Made by a program: the position numbers and the translations under genes. The notes under the pieces are model-generated. The model made no database searches, was not told where the DNA came from, and worked only from the letters and a program-made list of their open reading frames with translations. Shown here piece after piece: positions 36,535 through 49,637 of a DNA stretch of 64,000 nt (position 1 is its first letter; each line of letters opens with the position of its first letter). The DNA lies in the NCBI GenBank assembly GCA_964057225.1, contig OZ059897.1:7068001-7132000 (forward strand), in the 5' to 3' direction. This DNA is from Auanema rhodensis (lineage: Eukaryota > Nematoda > Chromadorea > Rhabditida > Rhabditidae).

Positions 36535-39500
36535 ATGCAGGCTGTAATAGCTTTGTGCCATTTTTGCGAAGATCATGGACCTCGTGTACTCGTTACATGT
36601 CAACCAATGCGGAATATTCCTGCAGTCTACCCCAATCCTAGTCCTCCTGCCGAGAAGTTAGAGGTATACCATATTGTGCTGATTTAAAACTAATACATAT
36701 TTTTTAGCTCTCTCCTAGTTCAAATCATGATAGGAATCGACGGATACAACGAGATTCTATAGTGAAGGAACCAGACAAGGAAATACCGATATTCTATGGT
36801 GATTGTACCCGTGCAGTATATGATACAGAAGAAAGGTATTCAAACGACAGCAAGTGATTTAATAAGATTTCGCGTTTAGGTGCAACGCATGTACTTCATA
36901 TGGAAATGGGCCTTGTTTATTATCTAATGATCACGAAAATAAAACAACATATATTAGTTCACAGGTAAATTATTCTATTTTAGCGGTTCTAATTTTTATT
37001 TGAAGGTGGCTTTAAAAGAGCAAGTTTATGATCGTGTTAAGAATGCTTGCATAAGGTCGCTAAGTTGTGAGATTACGAAACCAGCGCCAGAAACTATTAG
37101 TAATGCTACTCAGCGTAAGTAAAAATATTTCAAATTAATATATCTGAAAAATTTAGCTATGAGAATTGGTGGAGCTGCTTCTCCTGAAACAGAAGTCCTA
37201 GACATTGAAAATGTTAAGAAAAAAGACGGGTATACAATTTAATCTCGTAATATCTCTTTATTGGAACGTGTTCAGGTATCTTATGTTTGGTGATTCAGAT
37301 ACGGGCTACTGTTTATCATATGCCTTTAGGTAATTGTTCAATATTGAATATCAAGCACAATATAAATAATTTCAGATTACAAGATGCTAAAGCTCGTGGA
37401 TTTTTAAGATTGTTCTCTTTACTTATTATGACTCAAGATATGGCTTCTATGACAACCAACCATGACTTTTTTTTAGAAGCTTTGAGGATAATGAAAGACA
37501 AACTGCAGGTAGATTGAGTGGGAAAATGTTGAAAACATCATGTTTCAGGGATTGACTGCTTCCCATTATCAGACAGAAATGAAAGAAATGGATGCAGTTG
37601 CTCGTCCTGATCATGCAAGCATGAGTTGTCGATTGCCTCAGCAGCAACTTTTCATCCAACGAAAGGTAATTTACAACTTCTGCTGAATGAATCTATAGTT
37701 TCTTTAGATAATCATTGACACAAACCGCAACCTGCAAACGATAACTGGAAATGATAACATATGGTGTTTGTTACATAAGTGAGTTCATACTTTAAAAATA
37801 AGTCTTACCATTTCATATTCTTTTTGCTACGATTTGCGCGCTTACGGGGGCTAGGCCAATTCTTCTATTCTTTCATTTTCTGTTTTCTTTTTACTCGACC
37901 GATTTTTCTCTTCGCTATTCTGTGCGGAAGGAGATCGGGGGCTTCTTACTGCCAAGTGTTTGTTAGTGAGGTTGAGAACAGTAGGGTATCGCATTCGTGC
38001 AGATGAAATGTTGAGAGACGGAGAGCAAGTATTGCATACTCTCTTTCTTTATTTCTAATCCTTTCACCACCAGTCCTTGACTGATATTTCGAACTGTAAA
38101 TTAATTTTGAATAATACCCCAAGCCTTTTTATTCATATAAATTTTTATTCATGTGTAGTAAAGTACTAAAACACTCCCAGAGAATACACTCTTGGTGTGA
38201 ACAGCTTCATTCCCTTATCAGTTTCATCCATTTACCGTTATAATCTTGTTTGAATAAGCTGTTGTTTACTCAAGAATGCAAAGGATTTTGATTTTGAGAT
38301 TTAACTATACCTTAACCTCTAATCGTATGGATCGTTCAAATAATTAGAAGATGTGAAGCAGGAAAATTCAAGGTCAGAGAAATGTGATTGGTGAGTATTC
38401 AGTATTTTCGGTCATCTTACTTAGCGCCGGAGGTCATTCAATCCTTTTCTTTGTTGAAACGATCTCTATGATTCCAAGATGTTTACAATTATATACTCGA
38501 TATGATGTTTGTAAACAATCCGATCATCATATTTTGTATTCTCAACTATGTTTTCTTGTAATACTGTTATTGTTTTCACCTCGATTAGTTGAGTAAGAAT
38601 ATTACAACTACAATTCTTTGTGAGTCGTGCTATATCTACAGTGGTGCAAATCTTCTAAGCAGCCCTTCAGTTTGCAGGTGCTAGATGAATAGGCATACTG
38701 TTTGTAGCGTATGTATCATCTTCCCTCGTGTTCGATGCATAATAAAAAGAGTTTGTAAGAAGTATCCTGTTCCATTCTTTTAGATCTAGCGCGAGAGAAT
38801 TAAAATGCACTGCGGAAAATTTTCTTTATGGACAGAATGTCTACTATTTTTGAGCCGTGTCTGCTAGGGTCCGCAAAGAAGCTCGACAAACAAGTCGAAT
38901 ATTGCCTGCTCAAAGTGACTCTACATTATCTAAAGTTCCCTTTGAGGTGTATGAGAGTCCTCGAACAAACGACTATGAAAATTGTAGAAATGTTTATTAT
39001 TTCATCTATTTTCCAATTTTACTCCATTTGTGTTGTACTTAAAATGTTTTGCCAAAACTAAATTGTATAAAGACACGAGCAAAAATACTGCAGTTGCTAG
39101 CATAAGCAAATGAAGAGCAGATTGTTCATATCACATCTGCTTTTTACGCCTAATGAAATGTAGCAGTATAGGAAGAAGTGTTAAAATACGAAGCTAGGTC
39201 TAGAACATTCGGTGGGCTCGAGTGTTCTGTGATTGCGACTTGAAAGGTAGTAGTCACTCATCGTGGTGATATCGATGCGGTTGGCTTGGCGCCTGCCCTC
39301 CGTGAATCGGACGACGACTATAAGGCAGGGCCATCGATTGTGCCAGTCCCGAGGCTGTCGTTAGGATTGCTTATGAAATAAGCGACTTAGTTTCAACAGC
39401 ATCCCATAGCAGTCTTGGCCGTGGAATAACAATTCTTTCTATATATCCATCCATGCCTATATATACTTTAAATATATTTATAATACTTGTTTTTATGTAT

Positions 39501-42500
39501 GCCTTGCTCATTTTAATCAAAAGTCTGTTACCTTTTATGGTATATGTTCAATTTGCTTAACGACAATTTCGAAATGCAAAGTAGCAATCAGAGCCATATG
39601 ATTATTGATGTTTTTTCAACTGTGGAATATACTTCATTGATTGATATCTCACCGATTTCCTAACTATTTGTTTTTAATAATGGGTGTTGCGACACATTTC
39701 CTCTCCTTATCTGAGGTTTTCCCCACCGTTTTTTCATCTAGACATCAAGGCATTTATGGATGTTTGTTAGCAAGACTAAGAGTTCGCTGTCTTCATATTG
39801 AAGAAAGATGTATCTCTTCTAGGTTTTCTGTATTCCTCTCCATTCCTGCTCCATCATTTCCTACTCTCCGTCCCTATCGCGTTGGGGCGGGACTTCTGTT
39901 CACTCTCTGGCTCTTACATTGTCATTAGTTGCCTGGGCTGAACCTCGCAGCATTACCCGCTTCGTAAGATTCTGTTCCATTCCTGTAATTGTGTATTTCA
40001 TTTGAATTAAAAGGTTTATCTTGTTAGAGCTGTTGTTTTTAATGCTGTGAAATATGTCCATAGCATTGATGGTCGTTGGCCACATTTGAGATCAAACTCA
40101 GCTGTCTCATCTTTTTTCATTTTTTCAATAGGTTCCTCTTACTCGCGAATGCACCTCTTTGAAACCAGAATTAACTGTTTTTTTTCGTTTTGCTTGCGAA
40201 AATGTACGAATATTGAGGCAATATCGAATGGTTACGCCTTGTTTCTCTGTTTGTTCTGCCTTGAATGGTCTACAGTTTCTTTAATAGTTTCGTTTACTAT
40301 AAAGTTTGATTTTATATGATATTTCAGGCTAATGATGTGGACGTTGAAAACCCAAACCCTTCGTTACATGGACCAAGTAATGGAGGGAATTCCAACGCAG
40401 GATATGCTGGTCAGTAGCTTTTCTGTTTTGAACTTATTTTCCTAATGACATCACGCATTTCCATCAGATTGTAGAGCGAGATTTTATACTTCCCGTTTCA
40501 ACTTTTAAACTTAATATTTTCAATTAGAAATCAAGACATGTTTTATTATCAGAGCTCGTTTGCGCGTATTGGTGTATTTGTTATTTGTTAGTCATCTACG
40601 TATTTGGGTCTAGATGTAGCCGCTTTCTGCGATTAATTATATTGACAGATATATATATATATATATTTATTATGTAATGTTCAAGGATATCTGTTAAAAT
40701 ATTTAATACACTTAAGCTGCTATTTCTGGGCAACCTTTTCAACTGTCCTTTCCCAGGGAATTATATTTAATTGAGGTTACTGACTTGCTGGGGCAATTTT
40801 TACCAATTACATCCATTTATGTTTTGTCTGTTTTGAATCGTTACATGTTCCAACTAGGAGGTCCTAAATTTCACTCAGTCAGCTGCCAGTTTTGTCGTTT
40901 TTACCATCGTAGGAATAAGTCTGATTCACTGGCGCTGACGAACTGACTTCCCCTCTTTATCTAGTGACCTTTTCTTTCTTTACGGTCAGTCATTATAGGT
41001 CATGATGGAAATGGAGCACTCAGACATTGCGGAATTGGATCTGGATCTACCTAACCAAACTGAGGTACGTGTTGGGTAGAAGAAAGCTTGATAGGTTAAC
41101 AATTTTTAGCTTACGCATCTGCAATTAGCTAATCTTAAAGTGATTGCTATGGCTTTCGCGCAGAAAGAAATGAAAGACTTAGATATTCTCATTCGGCAGG
41201 TCATTACTGGCAGACAGGTGGGTTAATGTTTGATTATCTGCTGTGTACGAGCTTAGCTCCCTTTCAATATTCATATATATCCAGCACATCTGAAGCCTGT
41301 AAATAATCTGAATTGATATTGATATGTGGGGGGTACGGTAGTCCTTAATTTGACGACAACTGGTTTTCTTGCTTCATGTATATGGGGCGAAAGATACGCT
41401 TGATGAATATTGAGAGTATTTTTCGAGTTACTGTAGCTTTAAGAGTTGTTTCAATTGTTCTTGTCGTTGAATTTGGGTTTGCAGTGGTTTTGTTCGGATT
41501 ATGAAATTTTATGCTCGTTATATGGCATGTTGATTGAGTACAAATCAGATAATGCGCTTTCGAACTAATGTTAGTTTCGTACTTTTGAAGCTAAAATTTA
41601 GCTGAGACAAAGGGTGACGAATGTTCCCTCTTATCCGTGTAGAAATCGTGATGTACTATCCTAGCTGCCTTGTTGCTGCTTAAATGCGAAAACTACCTCT
41701 TTCGTTGTTAGGTCTGGTCTTTTTTTAGCTCATGCAAGAATAACTATTTTGAGAGCCAAAGCTTATCCTTCTCGATCTATTCTCTCATTTTTCCGAATCA
41801 TCATTCGCAATTAAATTCTTATATTGGTTAATAACGAAGAGCTAACGTTATCTGATACTTTTCTCTAGATGTATTTAATTTAGAATGAATTTAATTAAGT
41901 TCTGCATATTTGGAATGATCTTCCGATAGCGTGAAATAATTGGGATCAATTAGTTTATACATAGTGTTGTTTGCAGAAGGGTTGCAGCTGCCATCTGCTA
42001 ATAATTTATCACGTCAATTATATAGTGCATCCTTTCCGGGATGTTTTCCGTGTTGGGTGCCTTGAACTTCTCACGCAAGAGGAAGCCTGTTGTATGCTTG
42101 AAAACGCATTTTCTTTCTGAGATTTTTTGGGAAAGAAAAACAATCTTTTTAATCTTTTGGCTCAACATTGCGTTCTAAGTTTATCAAGAGTTTCTTCTAG
42201 CTCTCAATTTTAAACCAGAACGAAGCTCGTTGTCTATGTGACTTGAGGGTGTGCTTCGTTTTGAGCTTGTCAGAAATCTAGCTGATTCAATTTTTGCTGG
42301 CTGAAGGGGGAAAATAGAGAAGTGGCTCTTAGGTATCTTGTAATTGATGTTTCACTTGTGTTCCAAAAACTAATGAAGACATGTGTGAAAAATCAGATTT
42401 TTCCCATCTGACTGGATGAGTCCTTTTATTATCGTGTTCTACGGCACTGTAAACGGCGATTTTTAGTTAGTGGCCTTGAAGAAACATATAAAACTAATGT

Positions 42501-45500
42501 TCTGAGCATAGGATTCAAAGGTGTTGACCAGCTGGGGAGTATTGAAAACATCTTAACGGCTTTTCGTTGTAAATGTCGGCTTAACCTTTTATTTTCAGCT
42601 CATCGTAGAAAGTGATCATCAAATTTTGGCGAAGCAGTTTATTCTTGCTGTTACCAACCTTCTACCAATTGGCTGTTTGCGCATTAATACATGCGCGGAC
42701 CAACATTACCAGTCGTTTCAGTAAGTTTCTTTACATTTTCACATTATTGCGTTGACGGTCGTTTGATGTAATGGACGGTTCGAGGAGCGAAAGAGACTTT
42801 CAAGGAGGTATCGTAATTGCTGTTGATAGTCAGTGCCAATCCACCTGTCGACAAGGGACAGATGTTTATAAGGGTAGTAGTAGAGAAGCTGTTGCTAATC
42901 TCTATTCGGGAAGTTCGGTATTGCGCATTAGAGAGGACGATCTTACTTTTTGATTACGTGAACCAATCAACCATATATACTCATGAAACAGACCTTGTTC
43001 AATACGGTAATTCACAAGAAAGTGTTTTCTGGTTAATTGTCTCTCACCCTAGCATCACTTCCCTATCTCTACACGGTTCGTGATCGTCGGGGTTAGGATA
43101 GGATAATCATGGAAATTAGTTTATCCAATTGACAAGCGTAGAGGTCATATCTGTCGAGGAAGAAGACTACAAGTAACATGTCATGGTCGAGCGTTGTTGT
43201 TAGATTAGTAAATTGGGGTAATTATTCTTGAATACGGCAGAGTCTATTTTGAAGTATATTTGGACATGTTCCCTGATTTTTTTGCCTTTAAATCAACAAC
43301 TTTTATTGATATAAAAGTTGGATATAACGGAAAACGAAGCAAAACAGAGAATACGATCGTGTTTGTTGAAATATAGGCACTGATTTTCATTCTTTAAATG
43401 CTTGCTCATCTGGCGAAACGCGGAATATATCTCGTCGTATGTTTTGTTCAAATCAAAAGATTGAATTGAGGTGAAATAGAGAAAATAGTGAGGCGGGCGA
43501 TCAAAAGAATATTGACTTGCTGTAGGATTAATGTGATTTTCCGAAACCTGTAGAGAAGAATACTGAGAGTAGGCAAATTATTCCCACTAGTTTAACTCTT
43601 CTAGTCGTCATCCTCTTCGCATGGCTGACTGCCGTGCTGATCCGATTTGCTCGTCAAACAGCAATTGGTCTGAAAGATTGTAGCTATGCGAAATCGAGAT
43701 AAAGATATATCGATATTTCGAGAGAACGATAAAGGGCATGTTCATTCTTTTAAATGGAAATAATTGTTATTTAGATTATATGCAGCTTCATTGTTTTGTT
43801 CACATGTAAGTTGAAGTATGCTATTTGCGACTGCGTGTAAGCCTCACATGGAGAGCAAAAATACTTTACGAGTTTGTCGGTACTTCATTCGAGCAAAGAA
43901 TTGCCGATTTGTCTTCAATGGCTAATTCATGAATTTTGATTTATTATTCCTATGATACACAAGATGCTAATTATGTAAAGGGCTCTTTCTGGCTGATATG
44001 AATTATGGGCTGGCTAACAGCGGGATGGGCTTTCCAAAATACTGTGTCAAGACAAGACGTATTCTGCATTTAGTTTCCTCGCTATAGGGTCAAATTGCAT
44101 TTTAGCTGGAAATATCACTTAATATCATATTTCTGAGTGTGTTGTTTTTGTTCTCTGTTTGTGAAGGTTACATGTTTTCTAGAAACACTTCCATTTCTCC
44201 TATTAAATTAAAATCGGATTTTTTCCAACGGCATTTCCTCTTTGTACGAACGAGTTTTTCACCTATTATGTGCTTTGTATGGAATGAATATCGAATGAGA
44301 TGTGTACGGTCATCTCTGCGTTTTCCTGTCTTTTAGCTAGTCATACCAGAATGAAAGTTATTAAGTCATTATTCGAGTGACAGCTTTGTTGCCTTTGTGT
44401 AATTTAAAACTTATTATTCACACAAGTATATGTTCTACAATTTATAGGGCATGAAAGTATCTATATAACCTGAGTTTTTGTATATCTAGTTGTTGCATTT
44501 TTATGCCAACAAAGAGATTTATTGTTACTGGATGGAAGCAGCAATTTTAGGCTTTTTTTTTTTGGATAATTCTTTCTTAGGATATCAAACTGTGCCATAT
44601 GGGAAATTCATATCGTGTTATACGTTCAGAACGGTTGTGCTCTAGATTTTTCCAATTTTTCCTTCTCCTTATTTCTTCTTACATCCTTTCTTATTCTTTC
44701 TCACCATCATCTCTTTTTCAACGATCCATTGTACACATACGCCATAGTTTCGATTCACAGCTTGTGGTCTTTGATCTCATGCTCTTATGGAATAACAGGC
44801 AGATGGGATTCTTGTTTGTTCTTTGTGTTTACCATAATGTAGTAAATTTATTCATGGTAGTAGTGAGAATTTATAGGATCGCTATGTCAATCAAGGTGGC
44901 GTTAAATAATTGATAATTGCGTATTTGTCGGAGAGTTTGAAAACATGGTAATCCATTATCATGTTTGTTTATTTTGGGTTCTAAAAAGATATGCAAATCT
45001 AGTTCTTGGTCATTATGTATAAAGGAAGGTTCAGTACCATGAAAATTTAATATCACGCCGAAATCATCGCAACCCTTCATTTCCTCTCAGTTTTGGATTT
45101 CGAATGAAACAAGGCAGAATTTGTTAACAATGGAAAAGACAAGTACGGAGATGATTCAAGGACCTGTGTGCATTAGATATGTACTGGAGTGAGTACATTT
45201 ATGAAGGAGCAGATGCTATTGTTGCGTGTTTGATTAATCATCTTCCTTGTTTGGCTTAGGTGTGGTATCTCTAAGACAAAAGCTCTTTCTAAAAAACTAA
45301 AGCATACATAAGATCTTGAAGCCGATTACGACTTAGATAAAAATACTAGGGACTTGCTCTTTCTTTTTCAAAGATCGAGCAGCAGGGTAGTTAAAAAATG
45401 GTTTAAGTTTAAAAATAGAAGTTCAGTCAAGGGAATTGTGATGGATATGCAATTGATTCGCTCTACAATTCATAGCTTTCGAACAAAATTAGATATGAGA

Positions 45501-46374
45501 GTATGGAGTAGAAGACAACTAACTATGAATCTTTCAGATATAATATGCTCGGAACAACGGTGCCTCTTCATGTGCCATCTAATGAGGATGTTCTTATTGT
45601 TCGTGTATCATCAGCATCTGAAGAAGAGCCTACAGGATCTCTGCTTGGTTGTGACTTTAGTGTCATTCGTCGACCGGAAGCTAGAAGCGTATACGATAGA
45701 CCTTTACTATTGGAGCGGTACAAGAAGCTTCTATTAGGTTTGTTTAACTTTTTGCTGCTGCTAATCCTCATAAGTGATTGCTCAGCTACTTGTGTCTTTC
45801 TACATTCTCTGAACTCTTAGTTATTGCATTGTTTTTAGACATTGGGATTAACATTCATTGTCTAGAAGCTACTTTGCGATCCACCAGGGACCAATGGATT
45901 GCACGAGCAAAGCTGCTGTATCAGCTTGAAAAACAACGTCTTCGAGATCCCCGAATGTTTCGCGGAGACCTGATGCAGTTGATTCGCGGGTGCACTGAGC
46001 AGGTATAGTTTTTCAAACATTTTCTCATGATTTGAAAAGTTCTTTGCCGTTTTTTTTCGAAATCCATTAGATTTTTTTGTAAGAGGAAGGGAATGCTTCG
46101 CTTCGCATTCTAAAATTTTTCTTTCGAAATTATTATCTGCCGCGGCATGTGCCTCATTATGACAGACTAAAATCAGACTGCTGTCTTCTCTTGTCGGCTT
46201 CTGCTTTGAATCAATTTTCTTGGCTTTGCATATGTCTCGCACATCAAATCATTTGCCGTTCATGTTGCATAATACAATATGTTTCAGGATCGCCACGTTT
46301 TGACATTTTGGCAAAGAGGACTGTCCAAAGCTTACAAGACTCATGTTATGGCAGTTGTTGATGAGTATGTTTAA
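36535..46374 (+). CDS. flcn-1: Folliculin
   Basis: Longin/DENN protein that, with FNIP, acts as GTPase-activating protein for RagC/D at the lysosome and controls mTORC1 and AMPK/TFE signalling. About 15 exons give roughly 500 aa. The start MQAVIALCHFCEDHGPRVLV matches the human MNAIVALCHFCELHGPRTL. The CxxC pair CNACTSYGNG, the ACIRSLSCEI block and FGDSDTGYCLSYAFRLQDAK with ARGFLRLFSLLIM complete the longin domain. Then come DNIWCLLHK/LMMWTLKTQTLRYMDQ, EGIPTQDML and, in the DENN part, LLPIGCLRINTCADQHYQSF. The end, VLTFWQRGLSKAYKTHVMAV, matches the human LLKFWMTGLSKTYKSHLMS. Junctions are in phase. Three introns are unusually long: 37779-40327, 41218-42598 and 42721-45537. Confidence 0.95.
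37779..40327 (+). other. Long folliculin intron with exon-like islands
   Basis: 2.55-kb T-rich intron. It contains two exon-like segments on the gene's strand, 38868-38983 and 39251-39381, whose phases fit the preceding folliculin exon and each other (see findings). An intronic ORF at 39641-39928 and one starting at the donor (37779-38006) are unsupported. Confidence 0.5.
42771..42953 (+). CDS. Intronic ORF in folliculin
   Basis: A 60-codon ATG-initiated frame inside the 2.8-kb folliculin intron, 50 bases after the donor. It contains RDFQGGIVIAVDSQCQ and REAVANLYSGSSVLRIRED, giving a globular-looking composition. A second frame is open across 42817-43083 with DYVNQSTIYTHETDLVQYGN. Neither has splice signals or a recognised family. 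A nested gene, a decayed insertion or chance are all possible. Confidence 0.17.
   Translation: MDGSRSERDFQGGIVIAVDSQCQSTCRQGTDVYKGSSREAVANLYSGSSVLRIREDDLTF
45130..45311 (+). CDS. Possible nested two-exon micro-ORF
   Basis: Inside the same folliculin intron an ATG at 45130 opens 19 codons plus two bases (MEKTSTEMIQGPVCIRYVL) to a strong GTGAGTAC donor at 45189. A TTTGGCTTAG acceptor ending at 45259 restores the frame with one base and runs to TAA at 45309-45311, ending SKKLKHT. The product is 36 aa, too short to identify. Good splice sites on both sides are the only support. It could also be a leader or alternative exon of the host gene. Confidence 0.2.
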
Positions 46375-49300
46375 GGAAGATGTACATACACCCTTAGTGT
46401 TGAAGATATACCCCTAATTCGAAATATCCACCTGAATTCCGAAATAATGCCGTGAATTTGAAAAAAAACGGCTTATTTTGTCTTCTTAGCTCTAACCAAG
46501 CAAGTACCAATTCCCAATTTGCATATCATACACCTTTTGTTTTTTTTTTTGGTCAAGCATACCGATGGTGGGTTGCGTCTTCTACACTGGTTACCATTTT
46601 TCTTTTAACTACGCATTTCAACATTGCTTCTTCACTTTTAAAATCAATAATCGGCTGGTCTCCGACTTGGATTTGTGGGCTTCTTCAATTGTTTAGTTTT
46701 TCCTAAGGATTTCCTGTTCAACCCAATGCAACGTATCCGGACTCTAGTATTTTAAAATAGTTATTAGGTTCTGGTGCTGGACACCCTGTGAGATCCGGGT
46801 CTAAAATTTTTCCTGGTTATCAGATATAGTCTATTTTTCATTATGGCCCAGATTGAAATGCTGTAAGTTGGGTCCCTTACAGCATTTTTTCGCAATCTCA
46901 AAACCAAATATAAACTGTTCGTTTTCGTCATCATTCACTATGTTTCGCCTTGCCCCGTCCGTGCACGTATTCCTTACCTACAAATCTTATCATATAAATT
47001 ACTGTGATGTTATTCTGTCATACCGTACAACCGGTATCTAGGCTTTAAATCCTTGATTCGTCCTAATATAGTTTTTACGGGAAGTTTTCCTTCTGAATTT
47101 TTTTTCTGTCTTATGCTACCTCTTTAAGGCACGTATACGTGTTAAAAGTTTTATCAGGGCCAGTTTTTAAATTGGATCTGAGCTTTGTATTCAAGTATAG
47201 CCTAGTATTATTTTTGATTCTCTATTTTTCTCAAGAAGTGATTCTAGTCTGTTTCTAGTGCTCCTTTACGGTATGACATGTTTATTTTTTCTTATAGTAT
47301 TATCTATTTCTTGTCGGTGATTTCTCTTCATGTCAACTGTTTTGTCACCAAAAATAGCTTTTTTGAAAAATGGGTCGAGTTTTAGTGTATCAAACCATTT
47401 TTAATGTTTCTCTTGTACTATAGTATATCCTTGTATTTTTATAGTTGTTTTCTAACTTTATAACGATACTTTGTGCTTTCAACCAGAACTTGGTGAAAGC
47501 AAAATGTTTATTTTTCCAATTTTGTTGTTATGTTTCCTCATCTTTATCATGTGATAGTCGGGAAATAGAGTCTTTAATAAAAGTGTTTTGAATACCGTCT
47601 TTTCGTTAGTTTCAAAGGTTTTCAGGATAATTCGGCGTATTCTTTGAAGAATACTGCTTCATCTATTATTGTTTATTCGTCTACTTCATCGAATAACAAG
47701 GCAGAAACAACAAATGACTTCTATTTTACCTTCTGATTGTATGCTTGAGTTTGGATATGCTGCTATACTGGAGAGTAAGTTGGTTGGTATGCATGCGAGC
47801 TTCTCATCTTTTTTCAAAGCATTCTATTGGAAATATTCAGCGTTGTTGTATATCATGCACAAGCGTGTGAGAGAAAACAAATTTTTTTATGAAAATCCAG
47901 TTATTTCAAAAAAGTTTTTTAATTAACTTACTTAATAACTAAATTGTTGAAATTGTCGGCTTTCAATTACAGCTTATTAGCACACTCTGTGCATTAATCA
48001 TTTTTTTCTTTCTTTTTCTTTTTTGAATTTCAAACTTTTCAATCATTTTTTTTTTGAAAAATCAGAAATTATTTATCAAAAATGGGATGAAAATAGAAAT
48101 AGTTTCGTTGTAGTATTTGGAGTTGTATGCATTTCACTCTAAAATGACATCAATGGCAGTACTTGTTCAATAGTCACAATGAAAAAAATCTAAACTTGAT
48201 GATGTCGCTCTAAACGATAACTATAAGTCAACAACTTCCTTTTTAAAGAAAAAGGTTACATGTTCTCAATATTCTTTTTCTCTGTGTTCTTGATGCAACT
48301 ATGACATTCAGTATGATTGCTATTTCTCATCTTTTTCGAGGCTTGTAAAGAGACTCAACAGGTTCTAGAACTAGAACGTTTCAACTGTTGTAAACAAGCA
48401 GCCTGAAGATTTAACCAAGCAAACAATCTCAAAATACTTTTTTTCCTCCGATGAAAATTTTTATAAAATATAATTTCGAACCTGATCAGATTATGGTTGT
48501 CTCATAATTTGTTTCGAGAACTGCCTTCTCATATTCACTCAACTGTGACATTTAGAATTTTAATATTAAAGGAAGATGAGTTTTCTTGTAAAATATTTAA
48601 ATTAATCATTAAATCATAAAGAACTCAGACATTTTGCACTTCCCAATACTCGGTCCACATATATATAATTGAATTAAAAGTTTACGAAGGAACATCATCA
48701 GAGTAGGTCTTAAGAGGTTGAGAAGAGTAAAGATGAGGGAAAGTACATAACGTCTTTTAACTCCGAAAAGGTCCTCTACATTCCATTTTGACTTTAATAT
48801 CTGAGTTCATTGAAGTATGTCCCACAGATTACTTGCCCCAACTGATATCTGAAATACTCTTGAGATTGAGTATATAATCAATAAAGAGAAAACGCAAAAT
48901 GAGCATAAGCAAAACAAAAAAAAGAAAAGTGCCATGAAAATTTGAAAGGAGGCGGAGGTTCAATTTGAAAATCAGGCTTGTTTTGTATTTTGAAACAACT
49001 TGGAGAGACAACTTGATGAAAATTATAGTTGATTTCTTTTGTTTTTCAAAATTCCTACACCTATCCAATAGTTTGAAGAAGAGTTAAAAGATTTTAGAAG
49101 ATTAGTACTGGTTTGAAACACATGTCTTGTCGTTGTGTCATGTCTTTAGTTCCGACGAAGCAATTTCACTCATAAACCATCAATGACATTTTGAACGATC
49201 ATGAAGGTTCTGATGGAAAAAAGAAAAGACATGAAAAGTATTCAAAAAGATTACAAATTCATAAAAAAATCAAATTTATCGATGTGATTATTCATTTGAA

Positions 49301-49637
49301 CTTTTATTCTTTAATACACTCATGTATTCCCACTGTTCGCTGCAATGTACTCAGAAAAAAAGGGTGAAAATTCAGAAATTTGGAACCATTTTCTGAGAAA
49401 AAATATATTTCATCTTGTGATTTAATTTTTTAATCATATTTGCAATGTAGATTACATCACTGGAAAAAGTGAACATAAGATTTATGGTCTCTATTAATTA
49501 GTTTGATAAATATTTTGGTTAGTGATTTTGATGGTAAGCGTTTTATTGCTTTTGGAGCCAAAAATTAATAATATTCTTTTAAACAAAAGTTAAAAAAACG
49601 TTTTAATATAAAGCATATATTTATGATGTCAAATAAC
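46375..49637. other. Intergenic, 3.3 kb
   Basis: Downstream of folliculin. The first kilobase is T-rich and contains plus-strand ORFs with no support (46452-46706 is hydrophobic). A segment near 47690-47775 is open up to a GTAAGTTGG donor but has no partner. Further on, AT-rich sequence with no recognisable feature extends to the VWA-lectin stop codon. Confidence 0.5.

Noticed and set aside
37779-38006. Plus-strand ORF starting at the folliculin donor
   Set aside because: Read-through from the exon meets a TGA at once, and the ORF begins with the GTG of the donor site, so it has no real start.
39641-39928. 95-codon plus-strand ORF in folliculin intron
   Set aside because: T-rich intron composition, Phe/Ser/Leu-rich product, no splice or family evidence.
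45354-45737. 127-codon plus-strand ORF spanning intron and folliculin exon
   Set aside because: The exon from 45538 belongs to folliculin in another frame by homology; the intronic part has no start codon or splice site of its own.
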